From contig JBGSOV010000001.1 of assembly GCA_041738935.1 (NCBI GenBank), positions 86,146 to 150,145 on the forward strand: a DNA stretch of 64,000 nucleotides, given 5' to 3'. Shown one piece after another: positions 32,271-41,316 of this stretch. A program made the position numbers and the translations under genes. The notes under the pieces were generated by a model that saw nothing but the letters and a program-made list of their open reading frames with translations, searched no databases and had not been told where the DNA came from. This DNA comes from JBGSOV01 sp041738935. GTDB taxonomy: Bacteria; Patescibacteriota; Gracilibacteria; CAIRYL01; GCA-016699755. Numbering within the stretch: the stretch's first letter is position 1; each line of letters starts with the position of its first letter.

Positions 32271-35200
32271 GTGGAGAATGCACCTGCTTTTGAGTCATAG
32301 ACTTTGGTACGACCATTGAAAATCTCCCCTTTTCCTGATCCCAGTCTGCAAGAATCACTTGGGCTTTTTTGCTATCGGTTCCGGAATCGCTACCGGCGTA
32401 TTTTGCCAATATTATTTTGAGTCGATTCTCATCATTTTCAGTCATATTCCTGATTTCCCCATCGGTCTCGGCTTTTCCGAGTTTGTTTGCCAGATTATTA
32501 TCATCGTAAACAAAAGCTACTCCGCCGGTCATGGCATGGGCAAAGTGTTCTCCTACTGGCGAAAGCGAAATCAGCGTTCCGCCGGTCATATACTCGGCAC
32601 CAAATTCGCCACAACCATCACAGGCGAGAGTTGCTCCCGACAGTCGAACGCCAAAGCGGTCAGCTGCCCTGCCATCGGTAAAGAGCTCGCCGCTGGTCGC
32701 GCCAAAACCGCATTTGCCGCCAATGGTATATTGCGCTTTTGGATCAGCATTATCCCAATGCGGTTGCTTTACGATGATGCGACCACCGGACAAGGCTTCA
32801 CCGACATAGTCTTCGGTTGATCCGGTGTGATGAAAGGTGACGCCTTTAGTGAGGGCAAAGCCGAATTTTTGTCCGGCACTTCCTGTGAATCGATAGCGAA
32901 TGCTATCGTCTGAAAGTTTTCCTGATTTGCCAGCACGAACGACCTCTCCGGCAATTGCTCCTCCGACTGTTCTATCTGTACTTTTGAGTTCGATTATTTC
33001 AGAGTCGTAATCAATTTTATCTTGCTTAAGTGTGTCTTTGAGTTCTTGTGCGAGTCGGTGCCCAAGTGATTCCTTGACTTCTTCGCGTTGCTCTTGTGCC
33101 GGGAAAAAGGTCTGCTCGTTTGTCGGTGCTGTTTCCAGGAGGTTATCAAAATCAAGGTGGGATGCTACGATTCTACCATTGCTATCTGTCAGTCTCTTGA
33201 ACAGATCAGTGCGTCCTCGCAACTCTTTGCCGTTTGCGACACCGAGTTGTTGGTAGATCACTTGCTTTTCCGCAGCCAAACACATGAGACCGTTCTTGAT
33301 CATTCGGACGCGCTGTTCGAGTAATCTTGTGTATTCTGTCGGATCTCTTTCTTTGAGTCCGGCGAGCGCACCCTCGTGCGCAACGGCAGCAGTACAGAAT
33401 TTGTTTGTGCCGTGGCATTCGTCTTCTTTGGTACACCCTTGATAGATCATCAGATTTGTCCCCAAGATCACCTTGTCGGCTCCGAGTATCTCCGCTTTGA
33501 CCGCATCCTGACCGGTTCTCATACCGCCCCCGATATGCAGCTCTATCCCATCACGCAAACCTTCTTTGCAGAGTGCTTTGTGTACCATCGGGAGCCCGAT
33601 TTCCCACGGAATACCGGTATGATTTTTGGAATCTTGCGGTGTGGCTCCGGTACCACCATGAAATCCATCGATGACAATCACATCCGCCCCCGCCTTGGCG
33701 ACACCGCACGCCACCACATCCACGCCGGCTGTTGCCGCGAGCTTGACTTCTAACTTTGCAGTCGGATTGATCTGTCGCAGGTCAAAGATCAGTTGTGACA
33801 GATCTTCGATACTATAGATATCATGATGCGGTGGGGGTGAGATAAGCGTCGTGCCGGGTTCGCAATGTCGATTTTTGGCAATTCTCTCATTTACTTTGTC
33901 GCCAACCAGCTGACCCCCTTCACCCGGCTTTGCTCCTTGCGCCATTTTGATCTGAATGCTTTCGACACCTAAGGCGGCAAGATAATCATCTGTTACTCCG
34001 AATCTACCGGAGGCGACTTGGCGAATGCGCGTTTCTGATCCGGGAGTCCTCTTTTTGGATTCACCGCCCTCACCGGAATTGGATTGCACGCCAAGCTCAT
34101 TACATGCTTTCGCAATCGCTTCATGTGCGAGTTCCCCCAGGGCACCGTGTGACATGGCACCGGCAACGACACTCTCTTGAAGGACTTCCTTTATAACCTC
34201 CGGATCTAATTCAACCTTATTATCTTCCCGGTTCAACCCTTTAATCTGCAGCAAATCAGAAAACATACTCATATGCACTCCTTCTGCTCCTCCTTTCCCA
34301 ATCGCCTGTCTCTGATTGACCCGATTAGCAATTTGCATGTATAAATTGAAAATCGTTGGCAAATCATGATCGCTGTCCAAGACATTATGGATTCCTTGAA
34401 TCGGAGTATTAAAATCATACTCATCTATTTTGAGCGATGGAAAATCCGTTTCACCCTTGTGTGCAGATTGTCGGCGCAACAATCCATCGAGTGCCCTGTC
34501 ATCAAAACCGCCGACAGGAGTCACAAATCCATCTTCAAATATCTTGCATCCGATAATGACCATCGCCGCATCATGGCGATACCCTTCGATAGTGGGGATA
34601 CCAAATTTTGCCATGATTTTTTTCATTCCGCCATCAAAGACTTTTTGAATCTGCTTGCGAGCATCATCGATGTTGACACTTTCTTCCTGCCCATGTTGAG
34701 GAAAGTTGACCACGGTTGTTTCTTCATTATTACTTCCATAGAGTGGTATCTCTTTTTTGGTGGATTTTTTGGGAACAAGAACGCTGTTTTCATCGTTTTC
34801 GGTAGCAAGTGCATCCACCAGACGATGCACGCCGCGTGGATAGACAAACCCAACTCCCATACTCATGAGCACCATGGCATCGTGAGGTTCGGCAACATCA
34901 CTTGCCGACACTCCGACATCGACACATTGTGCCAGCCCTTTGCCTTTGAGGGTTTGTATTACTGCCCATGCCGCTCGCGCCGATGGGAGTGGAATGTTGC
35001 CATCAGCAAATCCGGTTTTGTCCTCAAGCAGAATCACCGAACCTTCGGTCGCTTTTTCGGCTTCCGCCGCAATGCGAGCGCAGGCACTCGTTACGGTTTC
35101 GCCTGCATGAATCGAAGCATCAATGGATAATACTTGCAGGTTTTCGTTGTGGCGAATGCCCTCAAGGGTCGCCTCATCCACTACCGAAGAAGCGAGTTCG

Positions 35201-36993
35201 ACACAATGCCGATCAGCATACGCTGACGGGTCATGTGCGTCTTTGATATCGCCGCGCTTGCCGCCGACAAAGGTGACAAGACTCATCTTTGCTCCTTCGC
35301 GCAACGAATCGATCGGGGGATTGGTGACTTGTGCAAAGTGCTGATGAAACACTTCAAACAGCCTGCGCATTTCCGGCTTGTCTGTCAGTGCATAGAGCGG
35401 TCGTGCGTAACCCATTGCCACCAGGGGAATGTTGCCGTCACGGATTATCAGCTTGAGGGCTTCGACATCTTCTTTGTTCCAACCGATGGAAATCAGTTCC
35501 GAAAAAACATCTTCCGGATTTGGCGGTACTTCCGTTTGTTCGTTGAGTTTTGCATTGCCTTCAGCTCGAACGGACGACTGAGACAGATATACCTGCGACA
35601 CTTGTTGCGGATCGATGCCTTTTGCTTTGAGATTATTTGTCAAAGCTTCCATGATCTGCTGTGTCTCAGAAAACTCTCCATCACGACTCATGTGGATCAT
35701 TTCGCCCGGATTGAGCTGTCCACTTGCCTTTACTTCTTGCCAGTCAAAGTGCAGTGCGCCGATTTCAGAGCCAACCAAAAGCGTGTTGTCTTTGAGGAGT
35801 ACCCACTTGAGCGGCCTGAGCGCCATACGGTCGACCATTGCTACCATTTCGCCACGATGCTGCGCAATGAGCGCTGCCGGACCATGCCATGATCCGAGAC
35901 CTGCCGTAGTGTGTTGCATATAATCGAGATACGCCTTGATTTCGGCTTCCACTGCCGGAGCAGCTTGCGGTACCATGATGCGCATAGCTTCCACCAATTG
36001 ATACCCCGCTTGCAAAAACGCATGGAGACATTGATTAAAATCCTGCGAGTCACTGCCCATGTGCGAGAGCACATACGGCAATACCTCGATTTGTTGTGCC
36101 GCCTCGATTGCACTTCTTGCAAGGGAAGGGTTGTTTTCTCGAAACTTTTCCAGTTGCGCAGCCGCATTGCGACAAGTGGTGAGAGTGTTGATCTCGCCAT
36201 TGTGGGCGACATAGCTAAACGGTTGCGCTCGTGACCAATCCGGAGAAGTGTTGGTGCTAAAGCGGACATGAATCATACCTGCATGTGTCTCCGGTTGCAT
36301 CTTGACCAAGTCATGTTGGTAGAATTGAGAAAAATCTTTTGCCCGGATCATGCCTTTGTAGATGATGGTCTCCATCGAAAAGGATGACATACTCACCCCT
36401 TTGTCACCATAAGTGCGATTGATGATGGCGAGCAGATTTCCGCAGAGCATTTCCGCTTCGTCGGCACTCATATTATCCGGTACGGTAAAGAGCGGTTGAA
36501 AGATGGCGGGGCGATCTTCGGTTTGCTGTTGATTAAGCACATTATCATCGACCGGAACTTCGCGCCAGGCGTGGATTTCGACACCATGCATTTGGCAAAG
36601 CTCCTGAATCACTTGTTGTTGTTTGGTAACTTCCTCTCGTGATTTGTCTTTGAAAAATACCGAACCGGCACCGAGCCCGGGATTATTTGCTATCGATTCC
36701 ATGCTTGGTCGCTCTTGATCGGTGTCCGGTGTTTGCTCCAAAGCCTGCCCCAGAAGAGCGGCGCGAAACTGGTTCGTTGTATTAAACAGTATCCCCACTC
36801 CATCGGCGCCCCTGTCGGTTTCGCCACCACGATGAGCGTTACAGCTGATTGCCGTCAGCAAACGATCTACTCCTTCCTGAGTCGGTCTTTCTTGCCAAAA
36901 TCCGGACAATCCACATGCATCCGATCCTTCTTTAGAATATCTGTCTGGATGGATCGCCGATTCATGGAAATCTTTTGGAAGTATCAAAGACAT
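32230..36993 (-). CDS. gltB: Glutamate synthase, large subunit
   Basis: 1,587 residues. Makes two glutamate from glutamine and 2-oxoglutarate. From ATG 36993, Cys27 (SDACGLSG) is the likely amidotransferase nucleophile, exposed by removal of a 26-residue propeptide. The FMN/synthase domain has PGEGGQLVGDKVN, TLISPPPHHDIYSIEDL and DGFHGGTGATPQ. The cluster Cys set is C-x5-C-x6-C (GCTKEDECHGTNKFC), one spacing wider than the usual C-x5-C-x4-C. The GXGXG domain follows. The last about 20 residues (QKQVHSPQPKASVAPSEKAA) look like a tail acquired at the junction. The ATG lies 34 bases after gltD. Confidence 0.93.
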   Translation of the reverse strand: MSLILPKDFHESAIHPDRYSKEGSDACGLSGFWQERPTQEGVDRLLTAISCNAHRGGETDRGADGVGILFNTTNQFRAALLGQALEQTPDTDQERPSMESIANNPGLGAGSVFFKDKSREEVTKQQQVIQELCQMHGVEIHAWREVPVDDNVLNQQQTEDRPAIFQPLFTVPDNMSADEAEMLCGNLLAIINRTYGDKGVSMSSFSMETIIYKGMIRAKDFSQFYQHDLVKMQPETHAGMIHVRFSTNTSPDWSRAQPFSYVAHNGEINTLTTCRNAAAQLEKFRENNPSLARSAIEAAQQIEVLPYVLSHMGSDSQDFNQCLHAFLQAGYQLVEAMRIMVPQAAPAVEAEIKAYLDYMQHTTAGLGSWHGPAALIAQHRGEMVAMVDRMALRPLKWVLLKDNTLLVGSEIGALHFDWQEVKASGQLNPGEMIHMSRDGEFSETQQIMEALTNNLKAKGIDPQQVSQVYLSQSSVRAEGNAKLNEQTEVPPNPEDVFSELISIGWNKEDVEALKLIIRDGNIPLVAMGYARPLYALTDKPEMRRLFEVFHQHFAQVTNPPIDSLREGAKMSLVTFVGGKRGDIKDAHDPSAYADRHCVELASSVVDEATLEGIRHNENLQVLSIDASIHAGETVTSACARIAAEAEKATEGSVILLEDKTGFADGNIPLPSARAAWAVIQTLKGKGLAQCVDVGVSASDVAEPHDAMVLMSMGVGFVYPRGVHRLVDALATENDENSVLVPKKSTKKEIPLYGSNNEETTVVNFPQHGQEESVNIDDARKQIQKVFDGGMKKIMAKFGIPTIEGYRHDAAMVIIGCKIFEDGFVTPVGGFDDRALDGLLRRQSAHKGETDFPSLKIDEYDFNTPIQGIHNVLDSDHDLPTIFNLYMQIANRVNQRQAIGKGGAEGVHMSMFSDLLQIKGLNREDNKVELDPEVIKEVLQESVVAGAMSHGALGELAHEAIAKACNELGVQSNSGEGGESKKRTPGSETRIRQVASGRFGVTDDYLAALGVESIQIKMAQGAKPGEGGQLVGDKVNERIAKNRHCEPGTTLISPPPHHDIYSIEDLSQLIFDLRQINPTAKLEVKLAATAGVDVVACGVAKAGADVIVIDGFHGGTGATPQDSKNHTGIPWEIGLPMVHKALCKEGLRDGIELHIGGGMRTGQDAVKAEILGADKVILGTNLMIYQGCTKEDECHGTNKFCTAAVAHEGALAGLKERDPTEYTRLLEQRVRMIKNGLMCLAAEKQVIYQQLGVANGKELRGRTDLFKRLTDSNGRIVASHLDFDNLLETAPTNEQTFFPAQEQREEVKESLGHRLAQELKDTLKQDKIDYDSEIIELKSTDRTVGGAIAGEVVRAGKSGKLSDDSIRYRFTGSAGQKFGFALTKGVTFHHTGSTEDYVGEALSGGRIIVKQPHWDNADPKAQYTIGGKCGFGATSGELFTDGRAADRFGVRLSGATLACDGCGEFGAEYMTGGTLISLSPVGEHFAHAMTGGVAFVYDDNNLANKLGKAETDGEIRNMTENDENRLKIILAKYAGSDSGTDSKKAQVILADWDQEKGRFSMVVPKSMTQKQVHSPQPKASVAPSEKAA

Positions 36994-37027
36994 AGAAGTT
37001 GAAGAGAAAATTTCATAAAGCCGGTCT

Positions 37028-38554
37028 CTACCATTGGTACGAACGATATCTCGTTCCGGTATTTTTTGGAGGGAAATGTTTTTGGTGTATTCCATTTGCT
37101 CTCTGTACTCCTTCGTGCAATGCGGTCACAACAAGGTCTTCGGCAGTTGTGCGCCCTATATGCGCGGCATCGCCGGCGACCAAAGCCTCATCCACAAAAC
37201 CCAATCTTCCGCGAGTGTCTCTCGTAATATCACTTGAAACACCTGCCATCTCCGGCTCGAGCGTTTTTTGGAAGCCGTAGGCATTGAGGATCATGTCAAA
37301 TTCCTTTTGCCATTCTCGCGTGCTTCCGTCTGCTGCGGTTGTGACAAAGTGCGCGCATAGACTGCCTCCATTCAAAGCTTCGATTTTGGTGATGATGGTG
37401 CCGTAATGTCGCTCGTGACTTCCGATTTGCTCCGGTGTGTATGCAGACGGATATTTGCGATTTGATTTAAATTCCGCTTCGACTTTGCGGATCGCCATGT
37501 CCACGGATTGTGCAAATTGCAGATTGGCAGTGTGTACGGTATCTTCGGCGGTATCGCCAGCGCCCAGCACCAAGACTGTTTTTTCCTCCGCACTCATGAT
37601 ATTTGTATCCGTTTCTTCGAGTTGGTGCGCCTGATGCGCGCGAAGGAAATCCATTGCATAGCCTATTCCTTCGCTGTCGCTGCCATCAACCGGGCTGCCG
37701 TCATTATCGACTAGTTCCATGGGAAGCTGCTTGCCGACTGCCCAGATGCGATCTTGAAATCCTTCGATTCGTTCTGCTGTAGCATTCGTATTTGTCTCCA
37801 CGGTGACTCGTCCGGTCTCGGTGAGGAGTCGCCACTCCTGACTCACGATATCTTGTGGTAGCTTGATATCCGGAATGCCGTAGGTCATGAGTCCGCCGGC
37901 AGTACCGTCTTTTTCGAATACTGTTACTTCGTAGCCATCTTGCACGAGTTGCCATGCCGCAGCATAGCCGGCAGGACCGGAGCCGATGACGGCGATTTTC
38001 TTGCCATTCGTTTCTTTTGGTATTTTTTCTTGAAAACCTTGTTCTGCCCATCCAAAATGCCACGCAAGATCAGAGATGAGTTGTTCCGGTTTTTTGATGG
38101 ATACCGGTGGTGTTCCTCCTCTGTTTTCGATACATCCCGACGAATCTCCAGGCAACTGAGTGCCTTCGCAGGGCGCCGGACAGATCCTGCCGGTAATGCG
38201 AGTGAGCGGACTGGCGGACAGATCCTGCCATGCTTCATGAACGGCTGCACTAAAAACAAGAGTCCGGTCTTCTTTTAGTGCACCGATTGCGCGATTCCAT
38301 GCTTGTAGCCATCTGGGGATTTCTTTCGAGTCTGGGCATCCTCCTTGAACATCTTTCACCATTCCGGAGCTGCAGGTGGAGATTTTGCAATCAGAGCAAA
38401 TACTGACCATTTTGGTGCGCATATAGTGATAAACTTGATCGAGAAGCCCCTCTGGTATCAGCACTTCAATAATTGCATCTGTTGCTTCCTGTTCAAGAAT
38501 ATTATCTTGTTGTTCATATCTCTCTTCTGCCGTTGCCAGGCTCTGTGTTGACAT
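37028..38554 (-). CDS. gltD: Glutamate synthase small subunit-like FAD oxidoreductase
   Basis: 508 residues. Feeds NAD(P)H electrons to GltB. An N-terminal cluster domain shows CSDCKISTC and, after a gap, RICPAPCEGTQ. FAD-binding follows with GSGPAGYAAAWQL (about 190) and FEKDGTAGGLMTYGIPDIKLP; the NAD(P)H-binding site is VLGAGDTAEDTV. The C-terminal VDEALVAGDAAHIGR is the usual FAD-proximal motif. About 30 extra residues at the start are not part of the standard fold. gltD precedes gltB in one operon from a promoter 30 bases upstream. Confidence 0.9.
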   Translation of the reverse strand: MSTQSLATAEERYEQQDNILEQEATDAIIEVLIPEGLLDQVYHYMRTKMVSICSDCKISTCSSGMVKDVQGGCPDSKEIPRWLQAWNRAIGALKEDRTLVFSAAVHEAWQDLSASPLTRITGRICPAPCEGTQLPGDSSGCIENRGGTPPVSIKKPEQLISDLAWHFGWAEQGFQEKIPKETNGKKIAVIGSGPAGYAAAWQLVQDGYEVTVFEKDGTAGGLMTYGIPDIKLPQDIVSQEWRLLTETGRVTVETNTNATAERIEGFQDRIWAVGKQLPMELVDNDGSPVDGSDSEGIGYAMDFLRAHQAHQLEETDTNIMSAEEKTVLVLGAGDTAEDTVHTANLQFAQSVDMAIRKVEAEFKSNRKYPSAYTPEQIGSHERHYGTIITKIEALNGGSLCAHFVTTAADGSTREWQKEFDMILNAYGFQKTLEPEMAGVSSDITRDTRGRLGFVDEALVAGDAAHIGRTTAEDLVVTALHEGVQRANGIHQKHFPPKNTGTRYRSYQW

Positions 38555-38582
38555 AGTTCGTTTTCATAAAATACGAGCTTGT

Positions 38583-38611
38583 ATTTTTTCCTGTCTTGAA
38601 GAATATGTCAA
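38583..38611 (-). promoter_or_regulatory. Promoter of gltD-gltB
   Basis: On the minus strand TTGACA (fwd 38606-38611), 17 bp, AAAAAT (fwd 38583-38588). Confidence 0.55.
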
Positions 38612-39143
38612 ATAGTCTATAAACTTAGTCTGTCACCAAACATCGCCCCAAGCATGGATACACCTTGGAATCCAAAAAAATGCAGAAAGCAAAATAGTGC
38701 TGACAGGAACGGGTCGGCACTTTTTTTACATGCTGGTTTTTTGGTGTATGTACGATGGGGTTGGGTATCCTTTTTCACTTCCTGAAGTCAAACTGAATAC
38801 GCTTCGACACATACCAAAAACTGGCGCCCCCAATTTCTTCATGCTTCGAACATTGCTTGAATACAATCCAAATTCCCACTCTTTTTATCACCGTCACAGT
38901 CTCCGGTTAAGGACTGTGTATGCGGCATAGACCTTTTGCGAGAGACCGTGCCGAGGAAGAAATGGAAAGGCGACAACATTCAGCGATCCTCAGTCAGACG
39001 AGAAATATATGTGAAAGAAACGGCTGTAGCAATTCAGGAGAATTGCTCCTTCTCAGGATTTTGCTCTTTTCTTCAGAAAACTTGAAGATTGTTCGAATTT
39101 CATGGATAAGGAAGAGGGAACATTTTTCTTTTTTTAGTGTTTT
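38612..39143. other. Long gene-poor region after gltD
   Basis: Apart from a terminator at 38695-38728 I see no dependable gene. Open frames here overlap each other and have no family resemblance. A leader or degraded DNA is possible. Confidence 0.5.
38695..38728 (+). terminator. Terminator-like hairpin
   Basis: AGTGCTGAC pairs with GGTCGGCACT (one mismatch and G-T) and is followed by seven T. The gene that it ends is not evident. Confidence 0.65.
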
Positions 39144-39281
39144 ATGGCTGAAACGAGAGACGGTCGCAAGTTCAATCGTATACCTGCCTACACCAAAAAA
39201 GTGAATGGCAAGGTGGTGAAAGTGCCTGCCCATGTACGGTCAAACCCAACTACGAGCAAGGGAAAAAAGGTGGGCAAATAA
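39144..39281 (+). CDS. Small basic protein, 45 aa
   Basis: Reads MAETRDGRKFNRIPAYTKK then VKVPAHVRSNPTTSKGKK, strongly basic. The AHVRSNPTTSKGKK ending resembles small basic proteins found with mobile elements and in compact bacterial genomes; no function is known. Start ATG 39144, stop TAA 39279-39281. Kept because its composition is protein-like. Confidence 0.5.
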   Translation: MAETRDGRKFNRIPAYTKKVNGKVVKVPAHVRSNPTTSKGKKVGK

Positions 39282-39713
39282 CGATAATGCACAAAAAACT
39301 GGCTCAGCATTCCGTTCTTATTTAGAACCAAGTGTTACAAGTCTCTTCGGTATTTTGAGTGCCTGTTAAAAAATACTTCAAGTATCAATGATTACTTTTG
39401 TGTTCGGTATGCCTGAGAAACTTCGAGAATTATTAGTGCATTAGAGAATTTCATATTCCAGCCTTACTTGGAGGGGGGGAGGGGGGGGGATAATAACTAC
39501 AAGTACCCCCTATGGGTTAGTCGCCTGAAAAAGTTGCCATATTTTTCGATACCCCCCTTGAGCCACCTACCCCACTATGAATATGTGAATGCAAAAATTT
39601 CAAATTTTTTTTAGATTTTTCATAATTGATAATAGTGGCTTATCACCAATATAGAGGTGTATTCTAAGAGCAAATGATAGCTTTCAATTCTTATTGATTT
39701 CGGTAAACAGACA
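39282..39713. other. Gene-free stretch with G-tract
   Basis: AT-rich and without a frame. It contains G7-A-G9 at 39473-39489, and two C-runs of five and six bases 25 and 80 bases later that could pair with it. AT-rich sequence near 39600-39690 may hold the promoter of the next gene. Confidence 0.55.
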
Positions 39714-40289
39714 ATGGCACGATACTCTTACCCATATCCGGCAAAGGCAACAACAGAAAGCATGAGGTGTATTTTTGCCACCTTCCTAAATAAACACCGC
39801 TACTTTAAAACAGGAGAGTATCAAAGCGGATCAATGACATGGAGTCGAAATGGAGAAGTGCGACAAAGAGTTTCTTTTTCAGTTGATTCATCAAATACTT
39901 CTTTTTGCTTATGGCATAATAATGTAGAGCTTGGATATTTTAAGCCAAGGGAATACAGAATACGACTTACAACAAGCCCTTGTTTCTTTGGTGGCGTACG
40001 GTACTGGTTTGTATGCCCGAACTGCTACAAAAGAGTAGGAACGCTATATTTTAGCGGAGAAAGCCCCTTGGCGTGCCGTACTTGCTGGAATTTGAGTTAT
40101 GAGAGCAACAACTTGAGCGGAATATTTAAACAGATAGGATCGCTCAAATATTCTTACGAAATTGAAGAGATGTATAAGAATTTAAGAACACCATACTACA
40201 AAGGAAAGATGACCAAGAGATATGCAAAGCTACTGAAGCACGAGAGAAGGCTGGAACAGGCTTTTATTACTCTTGGTATGGGAAGATGA
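39714..40289 (+). CDS. Zinc-finger protein of mobile-element type
   Basis: 191 residues. A central motif WFVCPNCYKRVGTLYF then LACRTCWNLSYES has two CxxC pairs, the form I know from uncharacterised phage/plasmid-linked proteins (usually WF-CPxCGRR-LY and CRxCxGLxY). Before it is a substrate-like beta region (IRLTTSPCFFGGVRY). After it lies a basic helical tail. AT-rich codon use fits acquired DNA. Function unknown. Confidence 0.75.
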   Translation: MARYSYPYPAKATTESMRCIFATFLNKHRYFKTGEYQSGSMTWSRNGEVRQRVSFSVDSSNTSFCLWHNNVELGYFKPREYRIRLTTSPCFFGGVRYWFVCPNCYKRVGTLYFSGESPLACRTCWNLSYESNNLSGIFKQIGSLKYSYEIEEMYKNLRTPYYKGKMTKRYAKLLKHERRLEQAFITLGMGR

Positions 40290-40389
40290 AATAGGTGGTT
40301 TTTATTGGTTTTAAAAATTTGTTATAGATTTTCTTTGCATTTTTTTGATAGAATGAATTACCATCTCTGATGCTTCAATTTGTTCTATT

Positions 40390-40737
40390 ATGAAAAATAC
40401 CTATAAAAATGGACAGCTGACACTTATTGTTCTGAAAACAGAGCAAAAAACATATGTTGCCGCCTGCGAAGAACTTTGTATTTTGGTGGAGCACAAAGAC
40501 AGAGAGCATGCTGTTTTGGAAATGTTGGCAAATGCAAAAAAGTATTTGAAAAATATTATTTCTGACCGACTCGGAGAGCACTTATTAAACCAAAGTTTAC
40601 CAGAAGAATTTTATAATGAACTGGCAAATACTATGCAAACCAAAAAACTTAAGAATCTTACTCAAAAGATAGAATCACTTAGTGATATGCTCAGAAGATC
40701 AAAAAAAACATTACAACGCGATCTTTATAGTTTCTAA
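40390..40737 (+). CDS. HicB-like antitoxin
   Basis: 115 residues. The N-terminal half, NGQLTLIVLKTEQKTYVAACEELCI then EHAVLEMLANAKKYL, follows the HicB half-RNase-H pattern (strand, strand, helix). The rest is a helical, basic tail without a clear ribbon-helix-helix. The stop overlaps the toxin start (TAATG). The order hicB then hicA is the reverse of the classical locus. Confidence 0.7.
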   Translation: MKNTYKNGQLTLIVLKTEQKTYVAACEELCILVEHKDREHAVLEMLANAKKYLKNIISDRLGEHLLNQSLPEEFYNELANTMQTKKLKNLTQKIESLSDMLRRSKKTLQRDLYSF

Positions 40738-40976
40738 TGTCTCTGGTTTTAAAGAATTGGTCACCAAGACAAGTAAAAAAGTTTTTACTAAAAAATGGTT
40801 TTGAAGAAATAAAGCGAAAAAAAAGCGGAGATCATTGCTGTTTATGCAAAGGAGACAAGGGAGATGAGGATTATAAATACACAGAAATAGATATGGGAAA
40901 GAAAAGCTTTTCTGCTTGGGAATTACTCTCATTTGTAAAGCAAAGCGGAATACCGAAAGATGAGTGGAAAAAGTAA
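40737..40976 (+). CDS. HicA-like mRNA interferase toxin
   Basis: 79 residues. The double-stranded-RNA-binding-like toxin fold is suggested by WSPRQVKKFLLKNGFEEI, then a KKSGDHCCLCKGD segment with the catalytic His in place of the usual GSHHIY, and a final SFVKQSGIPKDEWKK. The size is typical. Partner HicB is directly upstream and overlapping. Assigned from pattern and neighbourhood. Confidence 0.68.
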   Translation: MSLVLKNWSPRQVKKFLLKNGFEEIKRKKSGDHCCLCKGDKGDEDYKYTEIDMGKKSFSAWELLSFVKQSGIPKDEWKK

Positions 40977-41316
40977 TTTTTGCTGTCTGGGATAAGGGGC
41001 AAGCGTGTTCTGAGAAGCTCTCTATTACTTGCAGGCTCTCTAAAATTTGGGTTTTTTACCCTTTTGTAACAGTAGGTGAAGAACTTTGCACAATTGCCGG
41101 ATTTGCGGATAGTTTCGCCTTTGATTTTCTGATTTTTTAATCAATTTTGAGAGTGAATGAAAACAGCACGAAAAGCGAAACTACTCTGCAAAAATAATTG
41201 TGCAAAAGCGAGAGAGGTGCTTATTAATGCGGATGTGCAATGTGACTTCCAAATTTTGATTTTCAAAAGTCATTTATTCGGTACAATAGAAAAGATTTTT
41301 TTTGTCTTTGGGATTT
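40977..41316. other. Gene-free gap before the type III R-M system
   Basis: No reliable frame. A hairpin-like AAATTTGGGTTTTTTACCC near 41043-41062 could end the hic transcript. A TACAAT at 41282-41287 may serve as the -10 box for mod. Confidence 0.45.

Noticed and set aside
32359..35923. Plus-strand frames of up to 254 codons opposite gltB
   Set aside because: gltB on the minus strand is complete with all family motifs; the opposite frames are mirror effects of its codon use.
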